This document shows positions 28,711 through 36,680 of a DNA stretch of 64,000 nucleotides, piece by piece; the stretch's first letter is position 1; every line of letters starts with the position of its first letter. Location: positions 116,296 through 180,295 of the forward strand of contig NZ_JAHFZF010000006.1 in assembly GCF_018619435.1 (NCBI RefSeq). The letters are read 5' to 3'. Below the pieces are notes generated by a model. That model was not told the DNA's origin. It did not search any database and was given only the letters and a program-made list of their open reading frames with translations. This DNA is from Rhodoferax sp. U11-2br (GTDB lineage: Bacteria > Pseudomonadota > Gammaproteobacteria > Burkholderiales > Burkholderiaceae_C). The translations under genes and the position numbers were made by a program.

Positions 28711-29265
28711 TTACATACCTTCGAAATCGACCAGGGTGAACAGCGGCAAGCCGTTGGCACGCAGTTTGGCGGAGCCGCCCAGTTCGGGCAGGTCCACAAT
28801 GGCGGCGCCTTCCATGACTTCGGCACCAAGTTTTTCCAGCAGTTTTTTGCCAGCCATCATGGTGCCGCCGGTGGCGATCAGGTCGTCAATCAGCAGCACC
28901 CGGTGGCCGACCTTGACCGCATCCACGTGCAACTCCACGGTGGCGCTGCCGTATTCCAGCTCGTAGGTTTCTTCCACCGTGGTGAAGGGCAGCTTGCCTT
29001 TTTTGCGGATCGGAACGAACCCCACACCCAGCTCGTAGGCAATCACCGAACCGATGATGAACCCACGCGCGTCCAGCCCAGCCACCACGTCGGGGCGCAA
29101 AGCGGGGTCCATGTAGCGGTGCACAAAGGCGTCGATCAGCACCCTGAACACCTTGGCATCCTGCAGCAGCGGCGTGATGTCGCGAAACTGCACGCCGGGT
29201 GCCGGCCAGTCCATCACGGTGCGGATGTGCTCACGAAGGTATTGGTTGACGCTGGTGTTGTACAT
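28711..29265 (-). CDS. apt: Adenine phosphoribosyltransferase
   Basis: Salvages adenine to AMP using PRPP. 184 aa. Typical start region [20 protein letters not shown] and [12 protein letters not shown]. The PRPP-binding loop is [14 protein letters not shown]. Convergent with the unknown gene at 28.0-28.7 kb; a Kef-type antiporter follows on the same strand downstream direction. An ordinary full-length member. Confidence 0.95.
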   Translation of the reverse strand: MYNTSVNQYLREHIRTVMDWPAPGVQFRDITPLLQDAKVFRVLIDAFVHRYMDPALRPDVVAGLDARGFIIGSVIAYELGVGFVPIRKKGKLPFTTVEETYELEYGSATVELHVDAVKVGHRVLLIDDLIATGGTMMAGKKLLEKLGAEVMEGAAIVDLPELGGSAKLRANGLPLFTLVDFEGM

Positions 29266-29334
29266 AAAAACGGCAAAGTTGGAAGATCAGCCTCTATTGT
29301 GCATGGCGCTGTGGCCATGCCAGTTTGGGCAACA

Positions 29335-31320
29335 TCAACCTTTGAGCAGTTTCAGTTCGGTCTGGCTGATGGCGTCGGCCTTGCCGGAGATCACCAGGGT
29401 GTCGCCCGCCACCAACACCAGTTCATCGGTAAGGGGCATGATCTGCCCGGACTGGCGACGCAGGCTCACCAACCGGGTGTCGAGCACGTCCAGGTCCAGA
29501 TCCCCCACCGTCTGGCCGATGGATTTGGCATGGGCAGGCAATTGCAGGGTACTTAGACGCTCCAGCTGCGCCTCGTCGGCGTCCCCATCGTCGGCGCCAC
29601 GGAAAAAGCCGCGCAGCAGGCTGTAGCGGGCATCACGCTGCTCGCGCACGATGCGGATCACGCGGCGCATCGGGACACCCACCAACGCCAGCGCGTGGCT
29701 GGCCAGCATCAAGGAGCCTTCGATGGTTTCGGGCACCACCTCGGTGGCACCGGCTTTTTGCAACAGCTCCAGGTCGTGGTCATCCTGGGTGCGGATCACC
29801 ACCGGCACCTGCGGTGCATGCTCCTGAATATGGGACAGCACCTTGAGGGCGCTGGCGGTTTCCAGATAGGTCACAACCACCGCGCTGGCACGCGCCAGAC
29901 CCGCAGCCATCAAGGCTTGTAATCGCCCGGCGTCCCCAAACACCACCGAGTCACCCGCCGCTGCGGCCTGGCGCACCCGGTCCGGGTCCAGGTCGAGCGC
30001 CATGTAGGCGATGTGTTCCTTGTCAAGCATACGCGCCAGATTCTGGCCACAGCGGCCATAGCCGCAGATGATGACGTGTTTGTTCGCTTTGATGGCTTTG
30101 CGGGCGATGGTGGTCATCTGCACCGACTCCATCAGCCATTCGTTGCTGACCATGCGCATCACGATGGCGCTGCTGCGCATGATGATGAAGGGTGTGGCCA
30201 GCATCGATAACACCATGGCGGCCAGAATCGGGTTGAGCAATGCCGGTGGCACCAGGTTGTTGTTTTGCGCCAGCGTCAGCAGCACAAAACCGAACTCACC
30301 GGCTTGCGCCAGGTACAGGCCGGTGCGCAAGGACACCCCGGCACTGGCGCCAAAACCTTTGGTGATCAGGGTGATCATCGCGGCCTTGAACAGCACCGGC
30401 AGTGTCACCAGGATCAGCACCAGTGGCCAACGCTCCAGCACCAGGCGCCAGTCCAGCATCATGCCGATGCTGATGAAAAACAGACCCAGCAGCACGTCGT
30501 GGAAGGGTCGGATGTCGGTCTCCACCTGGTGCTTGTACTGCGTCTCCGATATCAGCATGCCCGCGATGAACGCCCCCAGCGCCAGGCTCAGCCCCGCCAG
30601 CTCGGTCAGCCAGGCCAGGCCCAGCGTCACCAACAGCAGGTTCAGCACAAATAACTCTTCACTCTTGCGCCGTGCCACCTGGGTCAACCACCAGCGCATC
30701 ACACGCGGCCCGCCCACCAGCAGCAGGGTGATCAGAACCCCGGCCTTGAACAGCGCCCAGGTCAGGGTCTCTGCCATCTGTTCGGGTGAGGCGCTGAGCG
30801 CCGGAATCAGCACCAGCAGGGGCACCACCGCCAAATCCTGGAACAGCAGCACCCCCATGATCCGCTTGCCATGTTCGCTCTCCATTTCGATGCGTTCGGA
30901 CATCAGCTTGACCACGATCGCGGTGCTGCTCATGGCCATCGCACTCGACAGGGCCAGGGCTGTTTTCCAATCCATACCCCACTGGCTGGGCGCCAGCGTC
31001 GCCAACACCATGCTGGCGGCGGTGGTGACCAGCATGGTCAGCGTCACCTGGAACATCCCCAGGCCAAACACATGCTGGCGCATGGTGCGCAGCTTCGGCA
31101 GGTTGAACTCCAGACCAATCACAAACATCAGGAACACCACACCAAACTCGCCCAGGTGGCGCACACCATCGGCGTTTTTGGCCAGCGCCAGCGCGTTCGG
31201 GCCAATCACCACACCCACGGCCAGATAACCCAGCATCGGTGGCAATTTCAGGGAACGGCACACCACCACACCGAGTACGGCGGCCAGCAGGTAAAGAAGG
31301 GTTAAATCAAGCGGATTCAC
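29335..31320 (-). CDS. CPA2 monovalent cation:proton antiporter (KefB/KefC type)
   Basis: Potassium efflux or cation/proton antiporter, 661 aa. About 12 membrane helices make up the Na+/H+ exchanger domain (residues 1-390; MLGYLAVGVVIGPNAL, FGVVFLMFVIGLEFNLPKL). A cytosolic TrkA-N (RCK) Rossmann domain starts near VIICGYGRCGQNLARML, and a TrkA-C domain (about 575-660) ends the protein. The start is GTG. It is divergent from kdsD with 58 bases between. Whether it is glutathione-gated like KefB/C cannot be told. Confidence 0.9.
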   Translation of the reverse strand: MNPLDLTLLYLLAAVLGVVVCRSLKLPPMLGYLAVGVVIGPNALALAKNADGVRHLGEFGVVFLMFVIGLEFNLPKLRTMRQHVFGLGMFQVTLTMLVTTAASMVLATLAPSQWGMDWKTALALSSAMAMSSTAIVVKLMSERIEMESEHGKRIMGVLLFQDLAVVPLLVLIPALSASPEQMAETLTWALFKAGVLITLLLVGGPRVMRWWLTQVARRKSEELFVLNLLLVTLGLAWLTELAGLSLALGAFIAGMLISETQYKHQVETDIRPFHDVLLGLFFISIGMMLDWRLVLERWPLVLILVTLPVLFKAAMITLITKGFGASAGVSLRTGLYLAQAGEFGFVLLTLAQNNNLVPPALLNPILAAMVLSMLATPFIIMRSSAIVMRMVSNEWLMESVQMTTIARKAIKANKHVIICGYGRCGQNLARMLDKEHIAYMALDLDPDRVRQAAAAGDSVVFGDAGRLQALMAAGLARASAVVVTYLETASALKVLSHIQEHAPQVPVVIRTQDDHDLELLQKAGATEVVPETIEGSLMLASHALALVGVPMRRVIRIVREQRDARYSLLRGFFRGADDGDADEAQLERLSTLQLPAHAKSIGQTVGDLDLDVLDTRLVSLRRQSGQIMPLTDELVLVAGDTLVISGKADAISQTELKLLKG

Positions 31321-31378
31321 CCCTGGATACTAACAAGCGATTTTGGGATGAACCCCGGCTGGCCGATAAAATGCGAGC

Positions 31379-32380
31379 ATGAACAACCTGCCCACCTCTG
31401 CGCCATCTTTTGACGCTGACCGCGTTCTGATGCTGGCCCGAGACACCCTGGATGTGGAGGCGGCAGCGGTGCTGCGCCTCAAGCAGCATCTGGGGTACAA
31501 CTTTGTCAAAGCGGTCCAGCTGGTGCTGGCCAGCCCCGGACGGGTGGTGGTCATGGGCATGGGTAAAAGTGGTCACATTGGGCGCAAGATTGTGGCCACG
31601 CTGGCCTCCACCGGCACACCGGCCATGTTTGTGCACCCGGCCGAGGCCAGCCATGGTGACCTGGGCATGATCCAGCCACTGGATGTGGTGCTGGCGATTT
31701 CCAACAGTGGCGAGTCCGACGAACTCAACGTGATCCTGCCAATGATCAAGCGCCTGGGCATCCCTTTGCTGGCCATGGCGGGCAGCGCCACCTCAACCCT
31801 GGCGCGCCATGCCACCGTCTTCTTGAACAGCAGCGTTGAAAAAGAAGCCTGCCCGCTGAACCTGGCCCCCACTGCCAGCACCACCGCCCAGCTGGCGCTG
31901 GGTGATGCATTGGCCGTCGCCCTGCTGGACGCTCGCGGGTTCAAGGCAGAGGACTTTGCCCGCTCCCACCCCGGTGGCGCGCTGGGGCGCAAGCTGCTGA
32001 CCCATGTGCGTGATGTGATGCGCACGGGTGACCAGATCCCCAAGGTGGGCCTGACGGCCAGTTTCAGCGAGCTGATGCGTGAGATGAGCGCCAAGGGCCT
32101 GGGTGCAGCCGCCGTGATGGACGAGGCTGGTCAGGTGCGCGGCATCTTCACCGACGGCGACCTGCGCCGTCTGGTGGAAAAAGGCATCGATTTACGCCAG
32201 ACCACTGCGGGGCAGGTGATGCACCTGAACCCGCAGACGGTCAGTGTGGATGCACTGGCGGTGGAGGCCGCCGAGCTGATGGAGTTGCGCCGTATCACCA
32301 GCGTGCTGGTGCTCGATAACAACGGTCAGCTGTGTGGTGTGCTCAACAGCAACGACCTGATGCGGGCCAAGGTGATCTGA
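31379..32380 (+). CDS. kdsD: D-arabinose 5-phosphate isomerase
   Basis: Converts ribulose 5-phosphate to arabinose 5-phosphate, the first step to Kdo for LPS. 333 aa. The SIS sugar-isomerase domain has GRVVVMGMGKSGHIGRKIVA, HPAEASHGDLGMI and ISNSGESDELN. Two CBS domains follow, including GIFTDGDLRRLVEKGIDL and GVLNSNDLMRAKVI. It overlaps kdsC by one base (TGATG), starting the kdsD-kdsC-lptC operon. Confidence 0.95.
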   Translation: MNNLPTSAPSFDADRVLMLARDTLDVEAAAVLRLKQHLGYNFVKAVQLVLASPGRVVVMGMGKSGHIGRKIVATLASTGTPAMFVHPAEASHGDLGMIQPLDVVLAISNSGESDELNVILPMIKRLGIPLLAMAGSATSTLARHATVFLNSSVEKEACPLNLAPTASTTAQLALGDALAVALLDARGFKAEDFARSHPGGALGRKLLTHVRDVMRTGDQIPKVGLTASFSELMREMSAKGLGAAAVMDEAGQVRGIFTDGDLRRLVEKGIDLRQTTAGQVMHLNPQTVSVDALAVEAAELMELRRITSVLVLDNNGQLCGVLNSNDLMRAKVI

Positions 32381-32925
32381 TGGCACCGGCTCTGAACTTC
32401 CCCCCCGAACTGCTGCTCCAGGCACAAGGCATCCGCGTGGTCTTTCTGGATGTGGATGGTGTGTTGACCGACGGTGGCCTGTATTTTTCGGAAGGCGGCG
32501 AAACCCTCAAACGCTTCAACACTCTCGATGGCCATGGCCTGAAACTGCTGCAGCGCGCAGGCATCACCCCGGCGGTAATCACCGGGCGCGACTCCAAACC
32601 CTTGCGCCTGCGGCTGGCCGCACTGGGTATCGAACACGCGGTGTTCGGCACCGAGGACAAACGCCCTGCTGCCGAGGCCATCCTGCAGACCCTTGGACTG
32701 GACTGGACACAAGCGGCCGCCATGGGTGACGACTGGCCAGACCTGCCCATGATGACGCGCTGCGCCTTCGCCTGTGCGCCCGCCAATGCCCAGGCCGAAG
32801 TGCTCGCGCGGGCCCACTATGTCACACAGCGGTGTGGGGGCGAGGGCGCGGTGCGCGAGCTGTGTGACCTGTTGCTGGTGGCCAGTGGGCGGTATGCCCA
32901 GCTGTTGCAAGCCTATTTGCCATGA
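32380..32925 (+). CDS. kdsC: 3-deoxy-D-manno-octulosonate 8-phosphate phosphatase
   Basis: HAD-superfamily phosphatase releasing Kdo. 181 aa. HAD motif I is FLDVDGVLTDGGLYF, motif II is VITGRDSK, and the motif IV region is AAMGDDWPDLPMM. The C-terminal GGEGAVRELCDLLL loop is characteristic of KdsC. Start codon overlaps the kdsD stop, and its stop overlaps the lptC start (ATGA), so the three genes are translationally coupled. Confidence 0.95.
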   Translation: MAPALNFPPELLLQAQGIRVVFLDVDGVLTDGGLYFSEGGETLKRFNTLDGHGLKLLQRAGITPAVITGRDSKPLRLRLAALGIEHAVFGTEDKRPAAEAILQTLGLDWTQAAAMGDDWPDLPMMTRCAFACAPANAQAEVLARAHYVTQRCGGEGAVRELCDLLLVASGRYAQLLQAYLP

Positions 32926-33536
32926 ACAGGCTGCGCTGGGCCTGGGACCGTTTGGCCTTGTACCTGCCGGTGCTGCTGATGGGGCTGCTGGCGGGCGCCA
33001 CCTACTGGCTGGTGCGCAGCACCCCCAGCCCTGGCGCCGTGGCGGCGGCCACAGCGCCTCAGCATGAGCCCGACTACTTCATGCGCCAGTTTTCTGTCAA
33101 AACCTTTGATGCCACGGGACAGCTCAAGAGCGAGGTCAAAGGGACCGAGGCGCGGCACTATCCCGATACCGACACCCTGGAAATCGACCAGGTGATCATC
33201 CGTTCTTTTGATCAGGAGGGGCGTTTGACCACGGCCACCGCCCGCAGCGCGCTGAGTAATGGGGATGGCTCCGAAGTCACCCTGATCGGCGACGCCAAGG
33301 TGCTGAGGGCAGCCACCGTCAGCGCCAACGGCAAGGAGCAACCCACACTGACCTTCAGTGGCGAGCATTTGCATGCGTTCATCAACACCGAGCAGGTCAG
33401 CTCGAACCAGCCGGTTGTTCTGACACGCAACCAGGACACCTTCACCGCCGACAACATGGCCTACGACAACCAGACGCGTGTGATTCAACTCGACGGCCGT
33501 GTCAAAGGTGTGCTGATTCCCAGCCCCAAACGCTGA
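32922..33536 (+). CDS. lptC: LPS export protein LptC
   Basis: Bitopic inner-membrane protein that passes LPS from LptBFG to LptA. 204 aa. It has one N-terminal membrane helix (LYLPVLLMGLLAGATYWLVR) and a periplasmic beta-jellyroll with FMRQFSVKTFDATGQLKSEV and EHLHAFINTEQVSS. It is coupled to kdsC. The usual next genes, lptA and lptB, are absent; an SDR gene starts 12 bases later. Confidence 0.92.
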   Translation: MNRLRWAWDRLALYLPVLLMGLLAGATYWLVRSTPSPGAVAAATAPQHEPDYFMRQFSVKTFDATGQLKSEVKGTEARHYPDTDTLEIDQVIIRSFDQEGRLTTATARSALSNGDGSEVTLIGDAKVLRAATVSANGKEQPTLTFSGEHLHAFINTEQVSSNQPVVLTRNQDTFTADNMAYDNQTRVIQLDGRVKGVLIPSPKR

Positions 33537-33548
33537 TCGGACACCCGC

Positions 33549-34325
33549 ATGGCACCTCTCGTCCTGATCACCGGCGCCTCCAGCGGGTTGGGCCAAGCTT
33601 TGGCCGTGCACTACGCCCGAGCAGGCTGGAGACTGGCCCTGGTCGCACGCCGAGGGGAGAGCATCAAATCCTGGCTCAACCCTTATGAAATAAGCACTGA
33701 CAGATACCAAATATATAGCACCGATGTGACAGATACCCAGGCGATGCAGCACATGGCACAAGCCTGCATGGCGCGCCAGGGTGTGCCCGATGTGGTGATT
33801 GCCAATGCAGGCATCAGCATCGGTGTGGATTCGTCACACCCCGAAGACCTGGACGTCATGGCCCGTATTCTGGCCACCAACGTGATGGGCACAGCGGCCA
33901 CCCTCGGACCATTCATCCCCGCCATGGTGGCGCGTGGCTCGGGCACGCTGGTAGGTATCGGCAGTGTGGCTGGCATTCGGGGCCTGCCCGGCCACGGGGG
34001 TTATTGCGCCAGCAAAGCAGCGGTCATCAGTTATTGCGAAAGTCTGCGCGGTGAGTTGCGCAACACGGGCGTCAAGGTCGTGACCCTGTGCCCGGGCTAT
34101 GTCGCCACACCACTGACACAGAACAACGGCTACATCATGCCTTTTTTAATGCAACCTGAGGCGTTTGCAGAAATAGCGTTCAAAGCCATTCAGGCGGGCT
34201 GCAGCTACCGGGTGATCCCTTGGCAAATGGGCGTGGTGGCTAAGGTGCTGCGCCTGCTGCCCAACGCCCTGTTTGACAAGGCTTTCGCCGGACGCCCGCG
34301 CAAACCGCGCAGCAACAGCGTCTGA
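33549..34325 (+). CDS. Short-chain dehydrogenase/reductase
   Basis: NAD(P)-dependent oxidoreductase of the classical SDR family, 258 aa. Cofactor loop TGASSGLGQALAVHYARAG, catalytic tetrad with NAG (ANAGIS), Ser in GIGSVAGIRG and YCASK. PGYVATPLTQ follows. Residues about 38-55 (SIKSWLNPYEISTDRYQI), between strand 2 and the next helix, are encoded by a reverse copy of the dispersed repeat. It is the last gene of the kdsD-kdsC-lptC run and ends at a strong terminator. Substrate unknown. Confidence 0.9.
   Translation: MAPLVLITGASSGLGQALAVHYARAGWRLALVARRGESIKSWLNPYEISTDRYQIYSTDVTDTQAMQHMAQACMARQGVPDVVIANAGISIGVDSSHPEDLDVMARILATNVMGTAATLGPFIPAMVARGSGTLVGIGSVAGIRGLPGHGGYCASKAAVISYCESLRGELRNTGVKVVTLCPGYVATPLTQNNGYIMPFLMQPEAFAEIAFKAIQAGCSYRVIPWQMGVVAKVLRLLPNALFDKAFAGRPRKPRSNSV
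33662..33712 (-). repeat. Dispersed short repeat, copy inside the SDR gene
   Basis: Read on the minus strand it gives GGTATCTGTCAGTGCTTATT then TCATAAGGGTTGAGCC and GATTTGAT, a close match to the consensus over about 50 bases. The SDR frame runs through it without a stop. Confidence 0.65.
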
Positions 34326-34342
34326 ACCACGTAGCAAAAACA

Positions 34343-34364
34343 AAAGGGTCCCGAGGGACCCTTT
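34343..34364. terminator. Bidirectional terminator between the SDR and RNA-binding protein genes
   Basis: AAAGGGTCCC and GGGACCCTTT pair perfectly around a GA turn. A-rich sequence lies on the left and TTTGTTGT on the right, so it can serve both convergent genes. Confidence 0.85.
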
Positions 34365-34400
34365 GTTGTCAGACCGAAGTCTGAACCAAGCAGCAAGTGC

Positions 34401-34796
34401 TTAGTAGCTGCTACGGCCACCGCCGTAACCACCGCCACCACCACCGCCGTAACCACCACCGCCGCCGCCGCCAGAGCGGCCACCACCACCGTAGCCGCCA
34501 CCGCCACCGCCGCCGAAGCCGCCGCCACCAGAGCGAGGAGCACGGGGTTCCATCGGACGGGCTTCGTTGACAACCAAGCCACGACCACCGAATTGTTGGC
34601 CGTTCATGGCGTTGATGGCTGTTTGTGCTTCAGCATCGCTACCCATTTCGACGAAACCGAAACCTTTGGAGCGGCCGGTGTCACGTTCCATCATGACTTT
34701 GGCGCTGGTAACGGTACCGTGTTGGGAGAATGCCTGTTGCAGGTCATCGTCACGGAAGGAATAAGGCAGATTGCCTACGTAAAGTTTGTTGCCCAT
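34401..34796 (-). CDS. Glycine-rich RNA recognition motif protein
   Basis: 131 aa. A single RRM (residues 1-80) has RNP2 KLYVGNLPYS and RNP1 KGFGFVEM. The C-terminal tail of about 40 residues is nearly all Gly with Tyr, Arg and Ser, ending GGGRSSY. It resembles cyanobacterial Rbp and plant glycine-rich RNA-binding proteins, which are often cold-induced RNA chaperones. AGGAGTCC precedes ATG 34796. Coding bias in the tail is extreme (GGC/GGT repeats), a simple-sequence expansion rather than transfer. The long upstream leader suggests post-transcriptional control. Confidence 0.92.
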   Translation of the reverse strand: MGNKLYVGNLPYSFRDDDLQQAFSQHGTVTSAKVMMERDTGRSKGFGFVEMGSDAEAQTAINAMNGQQFGGRGLVVNEARPMEPRAPRSGGGGFGGGGGGGYGGGGRSGGGGGGGYGGGGGGGYGGGRSSY

Positions 34797-35029
34797 GAAA
34801 GGACTCCTCAAAATAACTCAAAACGCGATGGAGTCCATGACCGCTGCAACCAAACCCCTGGAGACTTAGAGAAGACGCGTAACTGGCATTCACCGCAAAC
34901 CCATACCACTCCATGAAGAAGCAATATGGCGAGGATCATACGTCAAGTTACCGTTTTTCAAACTATTTTTTCATCAGTGCTTGAAATGGCATCAATCTGT
35001 CGCCCCGATACCACTTTGTAAGTTACCCA
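34797..35029 (-). promoter_or_regulatory. Long leader/promoter region of the RNA-binding protein gene
   Basis: 233 bases between the RNA-binding protein and patatin genes. Proximal part carries AGGAGTCC directly before the start. The distal part is AT-rich (around 34940-34990, ATTTTTTCATC and GTTTTTCAAAC), the only low-GC stretch nearby, so the promoter probably lies there, leaving an untranslated leader of up to about 150 bases. No known element recognised. Confidence 0.3.
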
Positions 35030-36160
35030 TCAGTTGTTTTGAGTTCGACGCTCACGCACAACTGGCACACGCAAATCGTCGAGGTAGTCCTGCGCAATAT
35101 TGACACCCGAGCGCACACCCAAGTCGCCGGCGTGCTGGGCCAGCCATTGGCGGGCGTGGCTTTGCCCCAGGTCGTGCAGAGCGTTGATCAGCGGCGCGTC
35201 GGTTGCCAGCTTGGTGGCCGCGCCGAGTTGTTCAAGCACCTCTCCACCGTCAATGCGGTGCAGCAAAACGTCCTTGTAGTGCTCAGGGTTGAGTTTGCCT
35301 TCCTTGAGCAGGCGCTTGACAAAGTCGATGGCACGCATTTCAGCCATCAGCGCCGCGTTGAAAGTGATTTCGTTGAGCCGATCCATGATGTCCACCGCGC
35401 TGGTGGGCAATTTGTCGCGCCGGATCGGGTTGATCTGTACCAGCACGATATCGCGGCTGGTGCATTGATAGATCAGGGGATGAATCGCCGGGTTGCCGAC
35501 GTAGCCACCGTCCCAGTAGAACTCACCGTCAATCTCCACCGCCTGGAACATCATCGGCAGACAGGCCGAGGCCATCACCGCGCTGGCGGTGAGGCGTTCA
35601 CCCGAAAACACCTCGGCCTTGCCAGTGCTCACCTTGGTGGCCACCACAAAGACTTTGAGATCCTGAAAAGCGGCCAGTCGCTCAAAATCGATCTGACGTT
35701 CGACAAAGTCCTTCAGCGGATTGATGTCGAGCGGGTTGCTTTGGTAGGGCGACATCGACCCTGACCAGGCGCGTGCCATCGCGTCAGCCCATTGCCCGGT
35801 GGGTGAGCTGTCCAAGCCTGTCAAACCGAACATCAGGTCAAACGGGGCGCGCTGCGCTTGGCTGAGCGCCCCCATGGCCACGATGCCATTCCAGAAGTTG
35901 GCCAGCGACTCGCGCGCGGCTTCACGTGCCGTCACGCGGGATCGCCCCTGAGCCTGCGCCAGGCCGTGCGCCAGGGCCACAGCGTTCATGGCGCCAGCGC
36001 TGGTGCCGCTGATGCCTTCGATGTCGATGCGCGGGTCTTGCAACAGCACATCCAGCACGCCCCAGGTGAATGCGCCGTGTGAACCGCCACCTTGCAGCCC
36101 CAGGTTGATGCGGTGTGTGTGTGCCCCAACTGCGGGCGGGTGATCAGGATGCTTGTACAT
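35030..36160 (-). CDS. Patatin-like phospholipase
   Basis: Serine lipid acyl hydrolase, 376 aa. Oxyanion loop GLQGGGSHGAFTWGVLDVL, nucleophile Ser54 in GTSAG, and catalytic Asp217 in FYWDGGYVGNP make a complete Ser-Asp dyad. There is no signal peptide, so it is probably cytoplasmic or peripheral, like RssA-type bacterial patatins. Alone on the minus strand, not obviously in an operon. Substrate is inferred from family. Confidence 0.9.
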   Translation of the reverse strand: MYKHPDHPPAVGAHTHRINLGLQGGGSHGAFTWGVLDVLLQDPRIDIEGISGTSAGAMNAVALAHGLAQAQGRSRVTAREAARESLANFWNGIVAMGALSQAQRAPFDLMFGLTGLDSSPTGQWADAMARAWSGSMSPYQSNPLDINPLKDFVERQIDFERLAAFQDLKVFVVATKVSTGKAEVFSGERLTASAVMASACLPMMFQAVEIDGEFYWDGGYVGNPAIHPLIYQCTSRDIVLVQINPIRRDKLPTSAVDIMDRLNEITFNAALMAEMRAIDFVKRLLKEGKLNPEHYKDVLLHRIDGGEVLEQLGAATKLATDAPLINALHDLGQSHARQWLAQHAGDLGVRSGVNIAQDYLDDLRVPVVRERRTQNN

Positions 36161-36225
36161 GGCTTGAGCTTAGCAGCACCCCGCAGATCACCAGCCAGAG
36201 GGCTTGGTTAGCCCGCAGTCAGCAC

Positions 36226-36284
36226 ATGATACGCTATCAAATACAAAGCTTGTTCCTCTTTATTAGCAAGGGATTGAAGGGTAT
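36226..36284 (+). repeat. Dispersed short repeat, decayed copy
   Basis: TGATACGCTATCAAATACAA, then CCTCTTTATTAGCAAGGGAT, resembles the repeat with eroded arms. It lies in the 223-base gap between patatin and the small coupled reading frame; apart from it I see only weak AT-rich sequence there (about 36290-36340) that may hold a promoter. Confidence 0.5.
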
Positions 36285-36383
36285 TTTCCACATAATAGAC
36301 CTACAGTTGCTTTCGCATTCTGAACAGCGGTGCTAAAGTTATCAAAGACGAGTGGGGTTGACAAAACCAGCAGGTGGGGGCAC

Positions 36384-36680
36384 ATGAAAGACTTGCAACA
36401 ACTGGTCAAAGGAGGCGCTGCACTGATGGCCGTTGTACGGTGTTCCTGCCAGCCCGTTTCAAATGGGACGTCACTGCGCAACAAGCGGGTAAAGACCCCG
36501 GTTGGCGCAGGCGCAAACGGGCCACTGCGTCAGCGAACCCACGCCCAGGCAGCGCCCCAAGGCCAGGAGATGTGGGTAACCGAGCTGCCGACCGGAAGAT
36601 TCGCCAAGCGCCGTCATGACGTGGTGGCCCGCAATGTCAGAGCGTTTGGGGTGGCCATGCGGCCGATTGAAAGCTGCTGA
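36384..36680 (+). CDS. Possible small protein translationally coupled to the GGDEF gene
   Basis: 98 aa, unrecognised, starting MKDLQQLVKGGAALMAVVRC. The stop codon shares its last base with the ATG of the GGDEF gene (TGATG), a typical coupling arrangement. The product is basic (LRNKRVKTPVGAGANGPLRQ) with no membrane helix. Other frames across the same stretch are also open, as is common in GC-rich DNA, so this may be untranslated leader or a broken gene. AGGTGGGGGC lies upstream of the ATG. Confidence 0.35.
   Translation: MKDLQQLVKGGAALMAVVRCSCQPVSNGTSLRNKRVKTPVGAGANGPLRQRTHAQAAPQGQEMWVTELPTGRFAKRRHDVVARNVRAFGVAMRPIESC

Noticed and set aside
34401..34530. GGC/GGT-rich tandem sequence resembling a repeat array
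   Set aside because: It encodes the glycine-rich tail of the RRM protein; no spacers, so not CRISPR.
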